From Psychroflexus salarius (GTDB lineage Bacteria; Bacteroidota; Bacteroidia; Flavobacteriales; Flavobacteriaceae): a DNA stretch of 64,000 nucleotides. The notes beneath the pieces are model-generated. The model searched no databases. It saw only the letters and a program-made list of their open reading frames with translations, and had not been told where the DNA came from. Made by a program: the position numbers and the translations under genes. The DNA is taken from positions 54,462 through 118,461 of the forward strand of contig NZ_FQTW01000007.1 of the NCBI RefSeq assembly GCF_900129035.1, given 5' to 3'. Shown here in pieces: positions 19,590 to 28,466 of the stretch (positions within the stretch are counted from its first letter, which is position 1; each line of letters begins with the position of its first letter).

Positions 19590-20159
19590 ATGAAAAAAGC
19601 AGTTTTATTATCAATTTTAATAGCATTAAGCGCTTGTCAACAAAATTCTTCATCTTCAGCTGAAAGTGAACAGAAGGCTAGTGAGGTAGAAACTTCAACT
19701 GGAAAAGAAAGTAAAGAAGGTGTTGATGAGTCTTCTAAAGAATTAAGCTTACAAAACCAAACTACTTTTGGTGAAGATTTTGAACTCACTGAAGTTAAAA
19801 GTTCTACTGAAATCTTTGAGCTCTACAATAACTTAACTCCAGGCGATACATTACAAGTCAAATTTGAGGCTAAAGTTAATTCAGTTTGTAAGAAGAAAGG
19901 ATGCTGGATGCGCTTAGCCATTGGCGAACAAGAAGAAGCTTTCGTTAAATTTAAGGATTATGCTTTTTTTGTCCCAAAAGATAGCGCTGGCGAAACTGCC
20001 GTGGTTAATGGTAAAGCTTATGTTGAAAATGTGAGTGTAGAAGAACAACGACACATGGCTGAGGATGCGGGTAAATCTGAAGATGAAATTGCTGCGATTA
20101 CTGAACCTAAATCAACTTTAGCCTTTATGGCTTCTGGTGTAAAGTACCAGATGAAGTAA
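19590..20159 (+). CDS. DUF4920 domain lipoprotein
   Basis: 189 residues, one of the few plus-strand genes. Lipoprotein signal with lipobox LSAC (Cys16), a Ser/Glu-rich linker, then a DUF4920 domain (about 65-189) with VNSVCKKKGCWMRLAI and FVKFKDYAFFVPKDSAG. The CxxxxC pair suggests metal or redox chemistry but the function is unknown. A TAACTTTG -7-like element lies at 19548-19555, with a TTTG 25 nt before it, longer than the usual spacing. A terminator follows at 20182. Confidence 0.85.
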   Translation: MKKAVLLSILIALSACQQNSSSSAESEQKASEVETSTGKESKEGVDESSKELSLQNQTTFGEDFELTEVKSSTEIFELYNNLTPGDTLQVKFEAKVNSVCKKKGCWMRLAIGEQEEAFVKFKDYAFFVPKDSAGETAVVNGKAYVENVSVEEQRHMAEDAGKSEDEIAAITEPKSTLAFMASGVKYQMK

Positions 20160-20181
20160 TCAAACTTAATTTTAAACACAG

Positions 20182-20211
20182 CCGCTTTGCTTATCGCTTA
20201 GCGGTTTTTTT
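20182..20211 (+). terminator. Terminator after the DUF4920 gene
   Basis: CCGCT/AGCGG stem with a 13-nt loop followed by seven T residues on the plus strand. The downstream mnmD start lies only 12 nt further, so either read-through or a promoter hidden in the spacer must serve mnmD. Confidence 0.7.
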
Positions 20212-20222
20212 AGCTTTACAAT

Positions 20223-20894
20223 ATGCTAAAACGTAAAATTATCACCACAGCTGATGGCTCAAATAGTCTTCATATTCCTGAATGGGATGAACACTACCAC
20301 TCTAAGCACGGTGCCATTCAAGAAGCCCGACATGTGTTTGAGGAAATGGGCTTAAATTACTACGCTAAGCAAGAAAGCATCTCTAAAATTAATGTTTTGG
20401 AGGCCGGATTTGGAACAGGTTTAAATGCTTTAATGACTTTAGTTTGGGCAACACAAAACACCTTAAAAGTTCACTATAAATCAATAGAAGCTTACCCGAT
20501 TACCAAAAACGAAATGGAACAGCTTAATTTCTCTTCTGCCTTTGGTGATATTGAACCTGAATTTAAGAAGCTTCATCAAGCTGAGTGGGACTTGCCTATT
20601 GAGGTTCATTCATTATTCACACTTGAGAAAATTCATCGAAAATTTAGTGAAATAAACGAATCTAACTGGGCAGATATTATATTTTATGATGCTTTCGGGC
20701 CACGTGTACAGCCAAAACTTTGGGAAATTAATATCTTAAAAAAATTCTACGACGCACTTACACCCCAAGGTATTTTTGTGACCTATTGCGCTAAAGGTCA
20801 AGTCCGCCGAAATCTTGAAGAATTAGGCTTTCAAGTTGAACGCTTAGCAGGACCACCTGGAAAACGAGAAATGCTTCGTGGAACAAAGTCATAA
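20223..20894 (+). CDS. mnmD: tRNA (mnm5s2U34) methyltransferase, stand-alone MnmD type
   Basis: 223 residues. SAM-binding motif I is LEAGFGTGLNALM; the DAFGPRVQPKLWE, IFVTYCAKGQVRRNL and AGPPGKREMLR segments are diagnostic of the methyltransferase half of MnmC (DUF752). It methylates nm5s2U34 in tRNA wobble positions. Here the FAD-oxidase half is absent, as in other stand-alone MnmD proteins. Gene is on the plus strand behind the DUF4920 gene. Confidence 0.9.
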   Translation: MLKRKIITTADGSNSLHIPEWDEHYHSKHGAIQEARHVFEEMGLNYYAKQESISKINVLEAGFGTGLNALMTLVWATQNTLKVHYKSIEAYPITKNEMEQLNFSSAFGDIEPEFKKLHQAEWDLPIEVHSLFTLEKIHRKFSEINESNWADIIFYDAFGPRVQPKLWEINILKKFYDALTPQGIFVTYCAKGQVRRNLEELGFQVERLAGPPGKREMLRGTKS

Positions 20895-21219
20895 AACTAC
20901 TCTTCCACTTCATCATGACACTATTACACCATTAAGCAAATACGTTAATCTGCGAAAAAGCTATAAGCTATATACCGTAAGCCATAATCCAACTCTAGGC
21001 TTCACTATTCACGAATTATTGGCAACTGATAGCTCATGACCCAAAAACTGCTGTAAGCTGTAAGCCATAAGCTATAAGCAAAAATGCCTAAAGCCCAATG
21101 CTTAAAGCTTAGAACTAACTAGCCGATTCACGCTTCACGGCTCACTGAAAACCGACAACAGATAACCGATAACACATTTTCAGCACCAGTCAACTAGTCA
21201 ACCAGTCACGGATAACGAT
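20895..21219. repeat. Intergenic word-repeat array between mnmD and the polysaccharide locus
   Basis: No ORF. Contains ACTATTACACC, CTATAAGC and GCCTAAAGC words; the block 21050-21148 is a third copy of the module seen at 18035 and 18211. It continues with ACCGACAACAGATAACCGATAAC and CAGTCAACTAGTCAACCAGTCA words. The array ends inside the last codons of the neighbouring glycosyltransferase, whose VISES tail and stop are written in GTGATTAGTGAATCGTGA repeat sequence. Confidence 0.85.
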
Positions 21220-22239
21220 TCACGATTCACTAATCACCTCAAACCACTGTTGTTTAACCACTTGCCAATCAAAAGCTTCAACTTTTTGGCGACCTTGACG
21301 GCTAAGTAAATGCGTTAGTTCAGGCTTTTTAAGTAATTGTTTTATGGCTTCACACATGGCTTCTGGATGATCAGGAGGCACCAATAAAGCATCTTTTTGA
21401 TCTTTTAATAAGAAAGGTAAACCGCCAACATTGGTGCTCACAACAGGCAGACCTAAAGCCATGGCTTCAATGACACTTACTGGCGTATTATCAACATTTG
21501 TCGTGTTAATGAACACATCAAAATCTTGGGCATAAGCCAACCAATCTGCTTTAGGCATGCCTCCAGTAAAGGTCACTGGTAAATTATGTTTCTCGGCATA
21601 GGCACGACAAGTTTGAATACTATCGTCTTTAAAGGGTCCGACCATACTTAGTTTTGCATCTGGAAAACGCTTTAAAAGTGCTTTGAGAACTTTTAAGGCT
21701 AAAAGTGGATGATAGATTTCTGCGAATGAACGTACCCAAAGCAGATTTGGTTTAAGGCGTTCACGTTGTTTAAAATCATAATGATTTAAAGCAATGGTAT
21801 TGGGGATAAAAACTAAATTTGTGTAGCCCGCTTGTTCAAAGTGATGCATTAAATAGCCTGATGGCGCCACATTAATTTTAGCATTGTTAAAAAGCTGATG
21901 ACAAAGTTTGGGGTTTTTCGCCAAGCGTTTTGGTAAATCACCGCCTCTTAGGATAGGAACATAACTTAAATTTAAAAATTGACATAGCAACCCGCAAGAA
22001 TAAGAAAACCAGAAGCCAAGCGTACTATAAGTATCAATAAAAACAACATCAATTTTTTTCTGAAGTCTTATAATTGACTTCCACATGTCTAGCAACCTAT
22101 GAAGTTGGTTCTGTTTAGACGATGCCTTAAAGACTGTAAATCCTTCATTTTCTAAAAAGCGTCCAAGCGTTTCTACTGAAGTCGGTGTCTTACCTTTTTT
22201 TGAAAGTTGGTTTCCTAAATAAAGAATGGACTTAGACAT
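21220..22239 (-). CDS. Glycosyltransferase, GT-B fold (GT4-like)
   Basis: 339 residues. N-terminal half begins SILYLGNQLSKKGKTPTSVETLG; the C-terminal half has the nucleotide-sugar binding EX7E-type motif VSVIEAMALGLPVVSTNVGG (about 264-283). Retaining glycosyl transfer from a nucleotide sugar in polysaccharide repeat assembly is inferred. It overlaps the Wzy-like gene by 8 nt and is the last gene of the locus. The final five residues are encoded by repeat words (see findings), so the original C terminus may have been replaced. Confidence 0.85.
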   Translation of the reverse strand: MSKSILYLGNQLSKKGKTPTSVETLGRFLENEGFTVFKASSKQNQLHRLLDMWKSIIRLQKKIDVVFIDTYSTLGFWFSYSCGLLCQFLNLSYVPILRGGDLPKRLAKNPKLCHQLFNNAKINVAPSGYLMHHFEQAGYTNLVFIPNTIALNHYDFKQRERLKPNLLWVRSFAEIYHPLLALKVLKALLKRFPDAKLSMVGPFKDDSIQTCRAYAEKHNLPVTFTGGMPKADWLAYAQDFDVFINTTNVDNTPVSVIEAMALGLPVVSTNVGGLPFLLKDQKDALLVPPDHPEAMCEAIKQLLKKPELTHLLSRQGRQKVEAFDWQVVKQQWFEVISES

Positions 22240-23653
22240 GAGTTACAATTGTATTTGGCTTGTTCAAGGATTTCTTTTTTATGCCCTTTTTAATGTTTGA
22301 GCGTTTCGCTTTATATTGTATGCTTATCAAGGCTAAACCATAGATAAATCCTGGTGCAGCAATTCGCATAGCAGAATGATTAATCGTTGCTCCCCAAAAG
22401 ACAATAAGTGGTATAATAAATAAATTTTTAGGCTGTTTTAAGAATTTAAAAGCTGGTACAAGCAGTAATAATAAAAGTGCTATAATCCCTAATAAACCAT
22501 GCTCTGAAATCATTCGTGTAATTTCATTATGTGAGGCCGCTTTATCACCAACCAACTCTAATCTAGCTACTTTACTCATTCCAACGCCAGAACCTAAGAA
22601 AGGTTGATCTGAAAAAATTTCAAATTCAGCATTGGCAATTTCAACACGACCTGTGGTAACATCACCACGTGATTCACCAGAAACTTGCTCGTTAGCATAT
22701 TTTTTTGCAACTAAACCTCCGGTTGATACAACAGTAGCGGTCCACACGACTATTCCAACACCCACAATGAGCGCAAGTTTAACAAACGACTTTGATTTTA
22801 ATTTAATAGGCGCATACCAAAAATATATGCCTAAAAAAGCAATAAACATGAGCAAAGCGGTAAAAACACCACCTCTAGATAAAGTCGCTAAAGCACGCAT
22901 AGCAATTAAAGGTATACTACCAAGAACGATTAGCTGAACTAACTTATTTTTATGTGGCATAATAAAACGTACTAAACCGATAAATAAACCTATTCCTAAA
23001 GCGGTAGAGACTTGATTAGGGCCAAAACCGCCAGATGCCCCAAAACTTGCATCTGCATTGGTAACGACTTTAGATAAGTCAGGCGCATAAAAGATAATAT
23101 AGACTGTCATGAGTATGATGGGCAGCAACATTAAGTCTAATATCTTTAAAAATCTGCTTAGCTTAATTTTTAAATCATAACAGAATAAAGCGCTTGCTGC
23201 AAGCGATAGAGGTCCTGAAAAATTAAATAAAATGTTTTTTCGAAAATTCATGCCAAAAGGCAAATCAACATAAGTGACATAAACAGCAGGTAATAACAAG
23301 GCTAAATAGACTACAAAAATAAGCGCCTTTCGTTTAAAACCATGAAGGAACATGCCCAATAACATAAATACAATGACCGAGTACTTACCTGTTTCATGTA
23401 AAAAAGCACCGTCTGTCATTCTTAAAAAGACCTCAGCGGCGGTAATGTAAGCAGCTGCTTCTAAAACGACATATTTATCTTTAGCGTTTCGAAGGATTTT
23501 GAAAATAAAATAAACTAATATGCCTAGAAAGTAAAGCGTTGCCAAGGATTTAACGAGGTAAATCGCAAACCCCAGTACCACATGAAAAATCAAAGCGTTT
23601 AAATACGGGATTTCAGTGGGTCGCTTGAGGCGTTTTGTGAGTCTTCTTTGCAT
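22232..23653 (-). CDS. wzy: O-antigen ligase/polymerase (Wzy-like) membrane protein
   Basis: 473 residues with about ten or more hydrophobic segments. The Wzy_C signature is present: TTGRVEIANAEFEIFSDQPFLGSGVGMSK, followed by SHNEITRMISEHGLLGI, as in O-antigen ligase-like polymerases. Such proteins either polymerise undecaprenyl-linked repeat units or ligate chains to lipid A; Wza and Wzc at the other end of the locus favour polymerase. Its start overlaps the neuB stop by 1 nt (TAATG). No Wzx flippase is seen in the window. Confidence 0.82.
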   Translation of the reverse strand: MQRRLTKRLKRPTEIPYLNALIFHVVLGFAIYLVKSLATLYFLGILVYFIFKILRNAKDKYVVLEAAAYITAAEVFLRMTDGAFLHETGKYSVIVFMLLGMFLHGFKRKALIFVVYLALLLPAVYVTYVDLPFGMNFRKNILFNFSGPLSLAASALFCYDLKIKLSRFLKILDLMLLPIILMTVYIIFYAPDLSKVVTNADASFGASGGFGPNQVSTALGIGLFIGLVRFIMPHKNKLVQLIVLGSIPLIAMRALATLSRGGVFTALLMFIAFLGIYFWYAPIKLKSKSFVKLALIVGVGIVVWTATVVSTGGLVAKKYANEQVSGESRGDVTTGRVEIANAEFEIFSDQPFLGSGVGMSKVARLELVGDKAASHNEITRMISEHGLLGIIALLLLLLVPAFKFLKQPKNLFIIPLIVFWGATINHSAMRIAAPGFIYGLALISIQYKAKRSNIKKGIKKKSLNKPNTIVTHV

Positions 23654-24672
23654 TAATTCTTGATATCGTCGTCTGTTAAAAATGCCCAGGCTTTCATGTC
23701 TTTAAGTAATTTTTTACCTATAATAGCTTGATAGCTTGAGGCATCAATGCCGTAGCCTTTTGGTTTTTTGGCTTCTAAATCTTCAAATTGAATGCTATGA
23801 CCTTTCGGTAAATCTTTATTAACCGCCAGTGACTTTTCAAAAATTGATTTTAAATCAGTAAATTGATGGTTGCTTTTTTTATCAATCGGATTGTTTAGTG
23901 CGGTGATGATTTCTTTCCCGCAATCAACCAAATCTTTTGTTTCCTCTAGGGTTAAGGATGCTTTAACATCTGGGCCAAACATTTTTTTATGAAACACCAC
24001 ATGAAACTCTAAAATTTCAGCGCCCAAGGTGATGGCTGCTAAACCTGCAGATAAGGAACCTGAATGATCTGAGAAACCAATTTTTAAATTCGGATAGCGC
24101 TTTTGAAGCTCTGTAATTACATTTAATCCATATTGCTCAGGTTGTGTCGGATAAGCGGTTGTACATTGTAAAATACTTACATTAGCTTTCCTTCCTAAAA
24201 GAAATTGAACGGCATCATCGAGTTCTTGGTAAGAACTCATCCCGCTAGAAATAATGACAGGCTTTTGAGTTTGAGCTATTTTTTCAAGCAGTAAAAGGTT
24301 GGTTACTTCTCCACTTCCAATTTTATAAACATCGACATTAGCTTCCTCTAAAATATCAACTGCTGCGTTAGAAAAGGGACTGCTAATGAAATCAAGCCCT
24401 TTAGATTTCGTGTAATTACCGATAGCTTTCCACTGCTCTGGTGTAAATGACATGCGCTCCCAATACTCATAACGCGTGGTATCTTGTTTAGAAAATTGAA
24501 CCCGAAAAGGTTCGTATATACTGCTTTCTGCATGTGCCACATGCGTTTGAAATTTAACCGCATTAACACCGATTTCAGCTAAAGCATCAATATATGCATA
24601 TAGCATGCCTAAACTCCCTTCATGGGCTTGACCTATTTCAGCGATGGTATAAAGCGAGGCTTGTGTTGTCAT
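23653..24672 (-). CDS. neuB: N-acetylneuraminate (nonulosonate) synthase, NeuB family
   Basis: 339 residues from the ATG at 24670-24672 (MTTQASLYTIAEIGQAHEGS); a 14-codon upstream extension is unlikely. The NeuB TIM barrel shows AEIGQAHEGSLG, VKFQTH, FISSPFS, YKIGSGEVTN and GFSDHSGS; a C-terminal antifreeze-like SAF domain starts near residue 275 (KSLAVNKDLPKGH). The enzyme condenses phosphoenolpyruvate with ManNAc or a related hexose. With neuA and neuC in the same locus and no visible LegB/LegC or PseB/PseC genes, Neu5Ac or a close relative is the best guess. Confidence 0.9.
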   Translation of the reverse strand: MTTQASLYTIAEIGQAHEGSLGMLYAYIDALAEIGVNAVKFQTHVAHAESSIYEPFRVQFSKQDTTRYEYWERMSFTPEQWKAIGNYTKSKGLDFISSPFSNAAVDILEEANVDVYKIGSGEVTNLLLLEKIAQTQKPVIISSGMSSYQELDDAVQFLLGRKANVSILQCTTAYPTQPEQYGLNVITELQKRYPNLKIGFSDHSGSLSAGLAAITLGAEILEFHVVFHKKMFGPDVKASLTLEETKDLVDCGKEIITALNNPIDKKSNHQFTDLKSIFEKSLAVNKDLPKGHSIQFEDLEAKKPKGYGIDASSYQAIIGKKLLKDMKAWAFLTDDDIKN

Positions 24673-24798
24673 TATTTTATTATTAATTTTCTTTAAAATC
24701 TTTTGATTCTTCAAAGCTTAATTGGTGCAAAATCAAGTTAATGATCTACAATATTACTGATTTTAGAAATGATTGCCAATCTTATCGCGTTACCTTGC

Positions 24799-25875
24799 TT
24801 ATAGCTTTTCATAAATCTTAATGATTTGATTAATAATGGCTATTTCACCATACTCTGAAATTACTTTTTTATGAAGCAACTCTGCGTCTTTTTTTGCTTC
24901 TTGAGGATGAGCTAAATAAGATTTTAGCGCTGCCGCTAGCGCATTGGGGTCGCCCGGTTGAACTACTTTTGCAAAATCACCCACTACCGAAGCGCATTGG
25001 CCAACATCGGTAACTACCACAGGTTTTTGAGCCATGGCATATTCTAGGAGTGCCATTGGCAAGCCTTCAATTTTTGATGATAATACAGCGGTTTTTGCAT
25101 TTTTAATGTAGGCTGCTACATTTGATTGCTGACCTAATACATAAACTCTATTATTAAGATTCTTTTTGACTATCTGTTGTTTTATTTTTTTTGAATAATC
25201 GTCTTGGCGATCATCACCAACTAGTAAAAGTTCAATATCAAATTGTCTAGAAATAATTTCAAATGCATTAATAAGCGTAAAATGATCTTTAGGGGCTCGT
25301 AAGTTAGCAACTGAAACGATGTATTCTTTTGAATGATGTATTCTTGTAGGTATACTTGAATTTGATACAAAATTGCTAATTAAAGTCACTTTTTTGCACA
25401 GAAGCTTTTCTTTAGCCCAATTTTCAAGGGGTTGACTACATGTAATAACATGATTAAAGAAAGCTGAAAATAATTTTATAGTCGCATTATTCTGATTTTT
25501 TTCGTTAGGCCGATTACCATGATGATCGTGCCAAATCAGTTTTAACTTTGGCTTTCTGATTTTAAGTAAAGTTGCAAAAAAAAATGAAGTGCTATGGGCG
25601 TGTAAATGGGTAATTTGGTACTTCTTGATAAACTGCATTGCTAAACTGAGGGCTTTAAAATCTACAGAACGCCGTTTATTTACATATAAATAATGATCTA
25701 GATGGTTAATTTCAGCCTTTAACAAGCCTTCTTTACGGGTGGCAATTAAGCCAGAAAAATCAACTTTTTGATGAAGCGCATTGGCTAAATTAACAGCCAT
25801 ACGTTCACCACCACCAGCTTCTAAGGAGTCGATGATTTGCAAAACACGAATGGGTTGGTGTTGATTTTGTTTCAT
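24799..25875 (-). CDS. Glycosyltransferase family 4
   Basis: 358 residues. Begins RVLQIIDSLEAGGGERMAVNLAN, a typical GT4 acceptor-side start, and carries SKIEGLPMALLEYAMAQKPVV (about 266-286) as the donor-binding EX7E motif. GT-B fold, cytoplasmic. It lies between the decayed S23 element (26014-26252) and neuB. The start codon abuts repeat words on its upstream side. Confidence 0.88.
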   Translation of the reverse strand: MKQNQHQPIRVLQIIDSLEAGGGERMAVNLANALHQKVDFSGLIATRKEGLLKAEINHLDHYLYVNKRRSVDFKALSLAMQFIKKYQITHLHAHSTSFFFATLLKIRKPKLKLIWHDHHGNRPNEKNQNNATIKLFSAFFNHVITCSQPLENWAKEKLLCKKVTLISNFVSNSSIPTRIHHSKEYIVSVANLRAPKDHFTLINAFEIISRQFDIELLLVGDDRQDDYSKKIKQQIVKKNLNNRVYVLGQQSNVAAYIKNAKTAVLSSKIEGLPMALLEYAMAQKPVVVTDVGQCASVVGDFAKVVQPGDPNALAAALKSYLAHPQEAKKDAELLHKKVISEYGEIAIINQIIKIYEKL

Positions 25876-26013
25876 TGTTCTGTCTTCTGTTGTCTGTCTT
25901 CTGTTGTCTGTCTTCTGTTATCAGTCTTCTGTCATCTGTCGATTGTCTTCGGTCTACAGTCAACTGTGGACTGTAAACTGTGGACTGTAAACTGCGGACT
26001 ATCAATTTTAAAC
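25876..26013. repeat. Word repeats on the downstream side of the decayed S23 gene
   Basis: Runs of 7-8 nt words: CTGTCTTCTGTTGT, then TCTTCTGTCATCTGTCG, then ACTGTGGACTGTAAACTG, ending GGACTATCAATTTT just before the remnant's stop codon. The same edge, GGACTATCAATTTTAAAC, precedes the intact gene at 35392. Small plus-strand open frames here are translations of repeats. Confidence 0.85.
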
Positions 26014-26252
26014 TTATTTCTTAAGATATTTAATAAATCCTGACAAAAGTTTTTTAAAACGTAAAAGAAATCTTTCATACGGCTTTAAATTTATTTCACA
26101 GGTCAAGTGTTAGATGGAATTGAAACTGATGCACGTCTTAGTTGAGTGATCAAACCGTATCTTTCATCATTAGGAAAAATAGCAGTGACTTGATAAATCA
26201 GCTTGACTAATTCAATTGATTCTTTCCAAACATTTAATTTCTTGTAATCCAT
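26014..26252 (-). pseudogene. Decayed four-helix-bundle (S23/Avd-like) gene
   Basis: The start (ATG at 26250-26252, MDYKKLNVWKESIELVK..) and the C-terminal end match the intact gene at 35392-35736 almost base for base, but the middle is shortened: 239 nt against 345, a net loss of about 106 nt, which breaks the frame. Recognisable pieces are the WKES N terminus, the RRASVSIPSN segment (plus-strand bases near 26110-26150) and the LLSGFIKYLKK-type tail. It is flanked on both sides by GACTGTn word repeats, exactly like the intact copy. Confidence 0.85.
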
Positions 26253-26355
26253 TTTCTCTCTTTTGTCATCTGTCGTTTGTCTTCCGTCGACTGTCTTCTG
26301 TCGACTGTCAACTGTGGACTGTGGACTGTGGACTGCGGACTGTCGACTGTCTTAT
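26253..26355. repeat. Word repeats on the upstream side of the decayed S23 gene
   Basis: TTTTGTCATCTGTCG edge, then CTTCCGTCGACTGTCTTCTG and (ACTGTGG)n heptamers around 26305-26345, ending 14 nt from the stop codon of the next glycosyltransferase gene. The TCTTTTGTCA edge is shared with the intact element at 35737. Confidence 0.85.
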
Positions 26356-27471
26356 TTATAATAATTTACGTATTTCATCTTCAAACTTGTCTAGAGTATA
26401 ATTTCGTGACCATTCGGCTGCATTGGTTGATAATTGCTCTAAGCTTTTTGGGGTCTTTTTAAAAGCAAGTAGCTGCTTTAAGGTTTGATCGATATTTTGA
26501 CTATCTATTAAAATACCGCGCTGACCATCACCAAGCATCCAAGGCACACATGAAATTGGAGTAACTATAGGTATACAACCCCAAAACATGGCTTCAGCTA
26601 CTACTTTAGGCCAGCCTTCAGATTGACTGGATAAAATCAAAAAATGAGAATATTTCAAAGCCTTTTTAACGACGTCTTTGGGTTGATTACCATATACAAA
26701 TGCCCAGTCTTGAGCGTTGAGTTGTTGAAGGTCTTCATTGAGAGAAGTTTTTAATTCGCCATCACCGTAAAAATGTATAACGGCATCCATTCCTTTTTGT
26801 CTCAGCTTATTGACTAATTCCAATGCCAGCTGTGGTCGTTTGCCCTTAGACAAACTCCCTACAAAACAAAAATGCCAAGGTTTGGTATAATTTCTAACAT
26901 ATAAAGGTTCTTTTTCACTATCGTTATAAGTTGCAGTAAAAAATGGTTTGATGTTTTTTGTTTGATTTAACCATTGCCCATAAACCAATACCTGCATGTT
27001 TTTAGTCAGCCTAGTATTACTTAAAATCCATTTTTGCAATTTGTAACTCCAAGGTTGCTGTGACTTCGGATCCCAATTTCCAGCATATTTTGCTGTCTTA
27101 GGTGTTTTGGGAAATAATATTTGAACCAAACAGCCCAACAAGCCCATATTGCCAGGACAGCGTAGGTGAATATGATCCGCCTGTTTCATGGCTTTGTAAA
27201 GTACCCTTAAAATTTTAGGTAGTTTTTTTAGGGTATTTATTTTCTCTTTTAATCCAATTAAGGAGAATGCTGGTACTTCATCTATAGAAATAGTGCTGTG
27301 TTGATAGGCTAAATTGATGTTTTTATCATAGTTATTCGATACTGGCGCGACAATATTAACCTGGTCTACATGCTTCAACCATAAATTAATCTCACGGACG
27401 TAAGGCGCGTAGGCATAAAGTTGATCGTTGACTTTATAATGATTGGTATGTGAAATGATTAGGAAAGTCAT
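26356..27471 (-). CDS. Glycosyltransferase, GT-B fold (group 1)
   Basis: 371 residues. N-terminal part FLIISHTNHYKVNDQLYAYAPYVREI, then the C-terminal donor domain with FVGSLSKGKRPQLALELV and SQSEGWPKVVAEAMFWGCIP (about 295-315). Retaining GT4-type chemistry is expected; sugar specificity cannot be read. The start overlaps the stop of the GT2 gene (27468-28466) by 4 nt, so they are translationally coupled. Confidence 0.86.
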   Translation of the reverse strand: MTFLIISHTNHYKVNDQLYAYAPYVREINLWLKHVDQVNIVAPVSNNYDKNINLAYQHSTISIDEVPAFSLIGLKEKINTLKKLPKILRVLYKAMKQADHIHLRCPGNMGLLGCLVQILFPKTPKTAKYAGNWDPKSQQPWSYKLQKWILSNTRLTKNMQVLVYGQWLNQTKNIKPFFTATYNDSEKEPLYVRNYTKPWHFCFVGSLSKGKRPQLALELVNKLRQKGMDAVIHFYGDGELKTSLNEDLQQLNAQDWAFVYGNQPKDVVKKALKYSHFLILSSQSEGWPKVVAEAMFWGCIPIVTPISCVPWMLGDGQRGILIDSQNIDQTLKQLLAFKKTPKSLEQLSTNAAEWSRNYTLDKFEDEIRKLL

Positions 27472-28466
27472 CTTTCTATTTTAGGTTTAACAAACCACAA
27501 TTTTAACCAAGCCCAAAAGCGACCGCAACTTTCGGTGAAGGCTTGTTTTTTGTTGGCTGTGGTAAACGCATTTAAAAATCTGAGAAATGCTAGCAATAAT
27601 ACATTAGCATGCCATTTTAGTACATTTTTAAACCCAGGATTAGGCCAGCGTAAACGCCACACATACCAACCGTTTTTAACCACCATTTGCCCGTATTGAA
27701 ATTGATTAGGCCGTCCCGACGGATGGTGATGGTGCTCACATTGAGCAGCTGTGTTGACATAAAGTTGTCCCAACTTACGCAATCTAAAACAAAAATCGGC
27801 ATCTTCATACAACCCATAACCTTCAAAATAGCTAGAAAATTGAAGTTTCTTAAACACTTCTTTTTTATAAGAAGAAACGCCACCCATAAATTGTTCAACA
27901 GCATAAATTTTCCCCGAAGGTGGTAAAAAGCCTACACTCCTACCATGCGAAAATTTTGGCAGATGAGCTGGTGGTCTATTTGGGGCAAGCCGAAATTTTG
28001 ATCTAAATCGAAATCGACTACTTTCTTTTCTACAATATTGATCAAAGCAAAAATAATTTGCTGAATCTTGTACTAAAGATTCTTTTAACCATTTAACTTC
28101 ATTCACGATATAACCACCAACAGCTATGGCATCATCTTGAGTACTGTAAGTAGCCAGCAAGTTTTTAAAATAATCAGGGTAAAGAATGATATCATCATCC
28201 AAAAAGGCGATAATCTGCGCTTTTTTATCACACAACTCAATGCCAATATTACGTTGTTTGGTTAAGCCACGTTGTTCAGGCTTAACTTTGTAATAATTTA
28301 ATTCTTTTAAGTTAATTTTATTAAGTGCGTGCTTAGTATCATCATCTGGTGAACCGTCAATGATTAATATCTCATCGGGTAAATAACTTTGCACTTTAAC
28401 TGAGTCCAAAAGTCTTAATAAAGGTTCAGCCCTTTTGTAGGTACAGATGATTAAACTTAACTTCAT
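27468..28466 (-). CDS. Glycosyltransferase family 2
   Basis: 332 residues. GT-A fold: LSLIICTYKRAEPLLRLLDSV at the start, LIIDGSPDD, and the metal-binding DxD-type AFLDDDIILYPDY (about 90-102). The later FEGYGLYEDADFCFRLRKLG motif is the usual catalytic-base ED region. Inverting transfer from a nucleotide sugar. Overlaps both neighbours by 4 nt (26356-27471 and 28463-30010). Confidence 0.9.
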   Translation of the reverse strand: MKLSLIICTYKRAEPLLRLLDSVKVQSYLPDEILIIDGSPDDDTKHALNKINLKELNYYKVKPEQRGLTKQRNIGIELCDKKAQIIAFLDDDIILYPDYFKNLLATYSTQDDAIAVGGYIVNEVKWLKESLVQDSANYFCFDQYCRKESSRFRFRSKFRLAPNRPPAHLPKFSHGRSVGFLPPSGKIYAVEQFMGGVSSYKKEVFKKLQFSSYFEGYGLYEDADFCFRLRKLGQLYVNTAAQCEHHHHPSGRPNQFQYGQMVVKNGWYVWRLRWPNPGFKNVLKWHANVLLLAFLRFLNAFTTANKKQAFTESCGRFWAWLKLWFVKPKIER

